23,543 nt of DNA from Apostichopus californicus (Eukaryota > Echinodermata > Holothuroidea > Aspidochirotida > Stichopodidae): NCBI GenBank assembly GCA_020650975.1, contig JAIPMN010050686.1, positions 1-23,543 of the forward strand, given 5' to 3'. Below are positions 19,543 to 23,543 of this stretch, piece by piece; the stretch's first letter is position 1, and each line of letters starts with the position of its first letter. Position numbers and translations under genes: made by a program. The notes beneath the pieces are model-generated. The model was given only the letters and a program-made list of their open reading frames with translations, had not been told where the DNA came from and made no database searches.

Positions 19543-19893
19543 ATGCCTGAATGCCAAGCCTTTGGTTGTGTTAACCGAAGAGGGGAAGAGGGAGCAGGAA
19601 AAGGAAAACGATATTTCGTTATTCCAGATGGAATAAAATATCCAGAAAAGAGAAAACTTTCAATGAGGTGGCTGAACAATATTGGGACCGGACACTCAAT
19701 CGATAAGTTCAACTTAGGCCATCGCTGCTTGTGTGCTTTCCTATGCGGCAAAGCAATACCCATTGCCTGTCAAACAAGAGAGCCTAATGATAAAATCGCC
19801 CACATCGATCCAAGCTACCAACGCGATAACTTGGTTTTTGCTCCTTATTTTATAACTTTCAGTTTTAGGGTTTTGGTTGAAAGATTAGCATGA
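19543..19893 (+). CDS. THAP-type zinc-finger exon, first exon of a Kolobok-like transposase gene
   Basis: The ATG at 19543 opens MPECQAFGCVNRRGEEGAGK, the characteristic start of a THAP C2CH DNA-binding domain (Cys4 and Cys9 as the first zinc pair). YFVIPDG, KYPEKRKLSMRW (the conserved Trp) and NNIGTGHSIDKF follow. The expected second zinc pair, Cys-x2-His, is not seen. In its place the frame reads GHRCLCAFLCGK, and after that it no longer resembles a THAP domain. Either the domain has decayed from about 19708 on, or the true exon ends there and the rest to 19893 is read-through. I found no strong donor. Its order and strand relative to the exons at 21103 and 21740 fit the THAP plus DDE layout of Kolobok-type proteins. 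Confidence 0.7.
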   Translation: MPECQAFGCVNRRGEEGAGKGKRYFVIPDGIKYPEKRKLSMRWLNNIGTGHSIDKFNLGHRCLCAFLCGKAIPIACQTREPNDKIAHIDPSYQRDNLVFAPYFITFSFRVLVERLA

Positions 19894-21102
19894 AGGCGAA
19901 GGGTATTAACATTAAAACTTGCATGGTTACAAATTATCTCAGAATGTACATGATGACGTAGCCCAGCCTAATTGTAGCGAAGAAACATGGTGAAAGCATT
20001 TGAAGTGCATACACAACTTCACAAGCAAATGCTTAGCCTAACCAGTTGTGGGCTAGGTTACTCTAAGCTTCTATACTACAGAACAGTTGCAAGCATGTAC
20101 ATACATATTTTATTTTACTCTATGATTTTAAAACAGTGACTCAGTGAAGTGGAATAGGTCCCAGTAGAAGTAAAAGCACATTTATAGAGTGCATCATGCA
20201 GGATAAAAAAAAAATATTTTAGAAGTTGAAGCTTAGGTACTACCAGCACATGAATAACCCCATGAATAAAGTACTGTACCCTTTGAAATATCTTAAGCAA
20301 AGTTTGAACTACCTTTACTACCAGCTGCATTTCTGGTATACACTGCTTTAAATGTTTCTTGACAGCTATATATATTTATGATTTTTGTTGCTTCATTATT
20401 TAATAAACACAGTACCACATCCCTGTACTGAAGTTCCTATAGTTACTATTTGCAATAGGAGTCTGTTGTGGGAAAATTTCCCCTCAGATATACACTTAAT
20501 TAGATTACTTCAGAGCTTCCTCTCAAGTTTCAACCTGCCTCCTACTTATTACACACTTGATGTAACAAGGTCTGTTAACCTATTCATATCATTCAGGAGA
20601 TAACCATGACTGACTTTATCTAGGTGTTATGCAATCACTAAGCTTGACAGAAAAGACTGTTTATCTTCATACCTTTGGTATCCGAGCCTAGGTTCTAATT
20701 CTTATGTGGTTTTCAACACCAAAACAGATAGTTAGTGTTTGGATGACTAGTACTAAAGTATACCTCTTCCCTTCAGGCCATCACTACAGTGGCATAGTCA
20801 GGGGAATGTTTGGGGCCAGGGGTGGGGGGGGGGGGTGGGGCAGTGCCACTCGCCTCACTCAAAATTGCCCTGTAGCACATTCTTGTCTCCCAAATTTCCT
20901 ACTGATGTATTGAAAATAACATGTATTTTATATATTACCTCCTTCAAGATGTTTATTGCCATCCCTTACCCCATGCCAAAAAAAAAATAACAAGTACAGA
21001 TATGGACATTCTATATATACATACAATAGAATAAAAGGGGTACATAATTGTTCATTATTCTGTACACTGTAATTTATGTCTTGCTTTTGTTTTTCACGTT
21101 AG
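19894..21102 (+). other. Probable intron of the THAP/Kolobok gene
   Basis: There is no convincing exon between the THAP exon and the acceptor at 21102. A G-rich segment at 20787-20850 begins CAGTGGCATAGTCAGGGG, resembling the terminal sequence of hAT-type elements and their derivatives. No matching inverted end was found. Confidence 0.4.
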
Positions 21103-21231
21103 GATGTTGCTAGCTTGCTTGACCCACCTAAAGAGGGGATTGATAGCACAACACCAGGCACGTCAGGAACACTACCACCTGCAAAAAGAAAAACTACAGA
21201 GCAGTCAGTTTGGAGCCGCCAAATGATGCCA
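21103..21231 (+). CDS. Linker exon of the THAP/Kolobok gene
   Basis: This 129-bp exon is bounded by the acceptor TTTTCACGTTAG and the donor GTGAGTAAG. It is exactly 43 codons in one open frame (DVASLLDPPKEGIDSTTPGT, then a basic PPAKRK and VWSRQMMP). It ends in phase 0, matching the phase 0 start of the next exon at 21740. The Ser/Thr/Pro-rich composition suits a linker between the THAP and catalytic domains. PPAKRK could act as a nuclear localisation signal, which is inference. Confidence 0.7.
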
Positions 21232-21276
21232 GTGAGTAAGCTTAAGCTCATGTGATTTGAAAGTTTACCTACAGCC

Positions 21277-21665
21277 ATGGGCGCAGATCCTGGGGGCCAG
21301 CGGGGAAGTCCCCCCCCCCAAAAAAAAAAATTGGGGGGCTGGAGGGGACATAACACAAAATGTCACCCCATTTGTTTGCTACAAAGTTCCAAAACATCTC
21401 ACCATTTTGTATTTAAGCATCCTTCAATATGCAAAAATCCTCAAAGGGGAGGGGGTGACCCCTTATACTCCTTCCCCAGTTGTTGCTAGAAAGTTACAAA
21501 ACATCTTACCATTTTGCATCTATAGGCACCTTTCATTTTAAAAAAATCACATTTTAAATGGACTAGGATGGACTTGGAGTTGGGAGGTTTGGACTCGGAC
21601 TTGTCCTGGACTCAGACCAAGTGGACCTGGACCAGACCTGAACTCGAATTAACTGGACTCAACTA
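21277..21665. repeat. Intronic repeat cluster
   Basis: Three elements lie in the intron 21232-21739. First is GGGCGCAGATCCTGGGGG with a following poly-C/poly-A/poly-G stretch (21277-21345), like hAT-derived ends. Second is a direct repeat of about 50 bp with a 107-bp period (21376-21425 and 21483-21535, sharing AAAACATCTxACCATTTTG). Third is a degenerate GGACTxGGACTxG array at 21561-21665. Confidence 0.6.
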
Positions 21666-21739
21666 CAGCCATGTCAAATCCTTTAAATATGTGTAGCAAA
21701 CAGAAAATTGATGCCTGCTTTAAACATTTTGTTTTTCAG

Positions 21740-23537
21740 AAAGTCATTACCAATCCCTCTTGCAATGTTGCAACGCAGACTGACAAAAGTCTTCAACACA
21801 CAGTGGATGTGGAGAGTCAGACAACATGCCCTGATGTTATGGTCAACCTTACTGCCCTTGACCACGACCATGTGTATGCAGTGCCCCAGCCCCAATTACA
21901 GCCATCAGTGCCACTACCCATAGATGTGCCTTCACTCTCACTACCAGCCGAGTATATAGAGGCGGACGCTTGCAATGAGCCGTCAACATCCCACTTTGAT
22001 GAGACGGATAACTTGGTCAAGGACCCCACCTACTTTCCAGATGATGATGATGAAATTGACGAGATGACCTACAAATTTCCTGAAGAGACTCCTTTCCCAG
22101 AGAGAGTGGTGGAAGACGACAAGTATTTAGTGTTTGGTTCTTGTCTAGACAAACTTTTTTATAAAATTAAATGTGATGATTGTTATTGCAATGTAGAAAC
22201 TATAAGAAAAGTGGTGGTGGGTACAGGATTATTTGTTACTCTCCAGTGTATTTCTGGGCATGAGGTCATGAAATGGGCATCACAACCCCTGGAAGAAAGG
22301 ATGCCTGTAGGTAATTTGCTGACAGCCGCTTCCATTATGTACTCTGGCCTAACATATCAACGCATCTCGTCATTTGGTAACCTTTTAAACCTTAAGTTAT
22401 TTTCACCAACATTATTTTTTAATATTCAGAGGCAGTACCTCGTTCCAGAGATAAATTCATCTTGGGTTGGAGACCAGTCTTTGTTAATTAGTAGCCTTAA
22501 AGGCAAACCATTAAGTGTTGTCGGAGACGGTCGCTGTGACTCTCCTGGTTACTCCGCAAAATATTGCAGCTACACATTAATGGACATAGAGTTCGAAAAA
22601 GTTGTAGACTTCGAATTGGTGCAAGTGTCTGAGACCGGTTCCTCTGTCAAAATGGAGGCTGTTGGATTTACCAGATGTTTTTCTAGGGTCCTGAATGACC
22701 ATAAACTCAGTATTGAAAAGTTTGCTTCTGGCAGGCATGTCTCAATCAGGAAGTTAATGAAAGATAACCATAAAGGTGTCAAACACAATTTTGATGTGTT
22801 TCATTTAGCCAAAAATATTAGTTCAAAACTACGAACAATTGCCAAGAAAAAGGGGAATGAGGACATAGAGTGTTGGATTAAATCTATCAATAACCATGTC
22901 TGGAAAAGATCCCTCCATGTTACTCGAAATGTGGATGTCTCTTTCTCACCACATAACAGGTAAACATACTTGGCACGATGACGAACGTTTTGACACATTC
23001 AAAGAATGTTGCCACCAACCTATTGATCCAGAGATCAGTCGTCGCAAGAGATGGTTAGTGGATGGCTCGCCTGCACATAATGCTCTCAACAAACTGTTGA
23101 ATGACCTCAAATATTTGGCGGAATTTATGCATACTGGGGCATTAGAGGTCTACCATAATGTAGTTTTGAAGTATGCCCCTAGGAGGCTTGAATTTGATTA
23201 CCCGTATATGTCTGCTAGACTCAAATTAGCTGCCATGGACCACAATCATAATGTGGGAAGGGCCCATGCCGTTGTTCAGCAGCCTCGAACAGGTTCTAGT
23301 GTAAAAGGGGAACTTCAGTTTAAGAAGTCTTATTCTAAAATTCAGAAGCAGTGGGTGGTCAAACCAATTTATGAAAAGAAAAGTTATGAGTATCTGTCTA
23401 CAATGATGGCAGGGGTTATCAAACGTAAACAAGATCGAAGGATTGGGGCCATTGAGCAAGCCCCTGCCCCCAATATTGCTCCTGTGCCTGCACCAGAGAA
23501 AGAAGAAATGGTTGCAAAGCATTCATCCAGATTTTAA
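21740..23537 (+). pseudogene. Kolobok-like DDE transposase, catalytic exon with one frameshift
   Basis: The exon starts after the acceptor GTTTTTCAG in phase 0; the same frame is open back to an ATG at 21671, which lies in the intron. An acidic N-terminal part leads to a domain with paired Cys (KCDDCYC). The DDE core then reads VVGDGRCDSPGYSAKYCSYT (first Asp codon 22526), FDVFHLAK (second Asp at 22793, in the Asp-x2-His motif known for Kolobok) and, in a second frame, TGALEVYHN (Glu codon 23145) with LKYAPRRLEFDYPYM. The two frames are 21740-22963 and about 22899-23537. Family order requires a switch right after NNHVW at about 22901, where a short piece seems lost. Otherwise the C-terminus, rich in Pro/Ala and ending at the TAA 23535-23537, looks complete. 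Nothing else in the exon is broken, so the lesion is recent or a sequence error. Confidence 0.8.
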
Positions 23538-23543
23538 TTTTGT

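Noticed and set aside
21277-21541. Plus frames across the poly-C/poly-A tract
   Set aside because: They lie in the intron between phase-matched exons 21103-21231 and 21740 and are built on homopolymers and a direct repeat.
1-23543. Bacterial features: operons, Shine-Dalgarno sites, CRISPR arrays, attachment sites
   Set aside because: Spliced exons, polyadenylation signals and animal repeat families make the window eukaryotic; no CRISPR-like spacing was found.

Overview
The window reads as AT-rich nuclear DNA of a non-vertebrate animal, probably a marine invertebrate. Short exons carry GT-AG junctions with matching codon phases. Animal-type domains are present (THAP, FLYWCH, C2H2), there are AATAAA polyadenylation signals, and the interspersed-repeat load is heavy. 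There is no bacterial gene organisation, CRISPR array, tRNA or rRNA that I can support. The species assignment is inference only.

Left part (1-5.1 kb): a 3' piece of a piggyBac-type transposase (235-717). Then a duplicated G-rich repeat block (1486-1655 and 1871-2056), a weak Cys-rich open frame with a polyadenylation signal downstream, and a 5'-truncated LINE (4473-5068, minus) between 15-bp target-site duplications (TSDs).

Middle (5.5-8.1 kb): a plus-strand pseudogene of a large, uncharacterised, transposase-like family that I recall as expanded in invertebrates. It has one phase-consistent intron, at least four frame changes, three in-frame stops and two internal deletions. One deletion holds a 26-base exact copy of LINE tail sequence found elsewhere in the window.

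9.9-11.4 kb: a minus-strand four-exon FLYWCH zinc-finger gene model whose codon phases agree at all three junctions. A LINE tail and a degenerate tandem repeat of about 130 bp lie in its first visible intron.

13.0-16.3 kb: a LINE ORF2 remnant on the minus strand (13060-14464, 10-bp TSD). A second truncated copy of the same family is nested inside it (82 bp, 11-bp TSD). Next come pieces of a probable tnp2/EnSpm-like transposase gene, whose intron carries a 35-bp LINE stub with a perfect 13-bp TSD. A minisatellite with a 61-bp period follows at about 16.75-16.99 kb.

Right part (17.5-23.5 kb): a two-exon model for a 47-residue single C2H2-finger protein with its own polyadenylation signal. It is followed by a THAP-type exon, a clean 129-bp linker exon and a large catalytic exon of a Kolobok-like DDE transposase. 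That catalytic region looks full length apart from one frameshift.

The genes do not form a pathway. The window is best read as a graveyard, partly still well preserved, of at least five transposon or transposon-derived families: piggyBac, LINE, tnp2-like, Kolobok/THAP, and the unnamed 5.5-8 kb family. A FLYWCH gene and a zinc-finger microgene lie between them.
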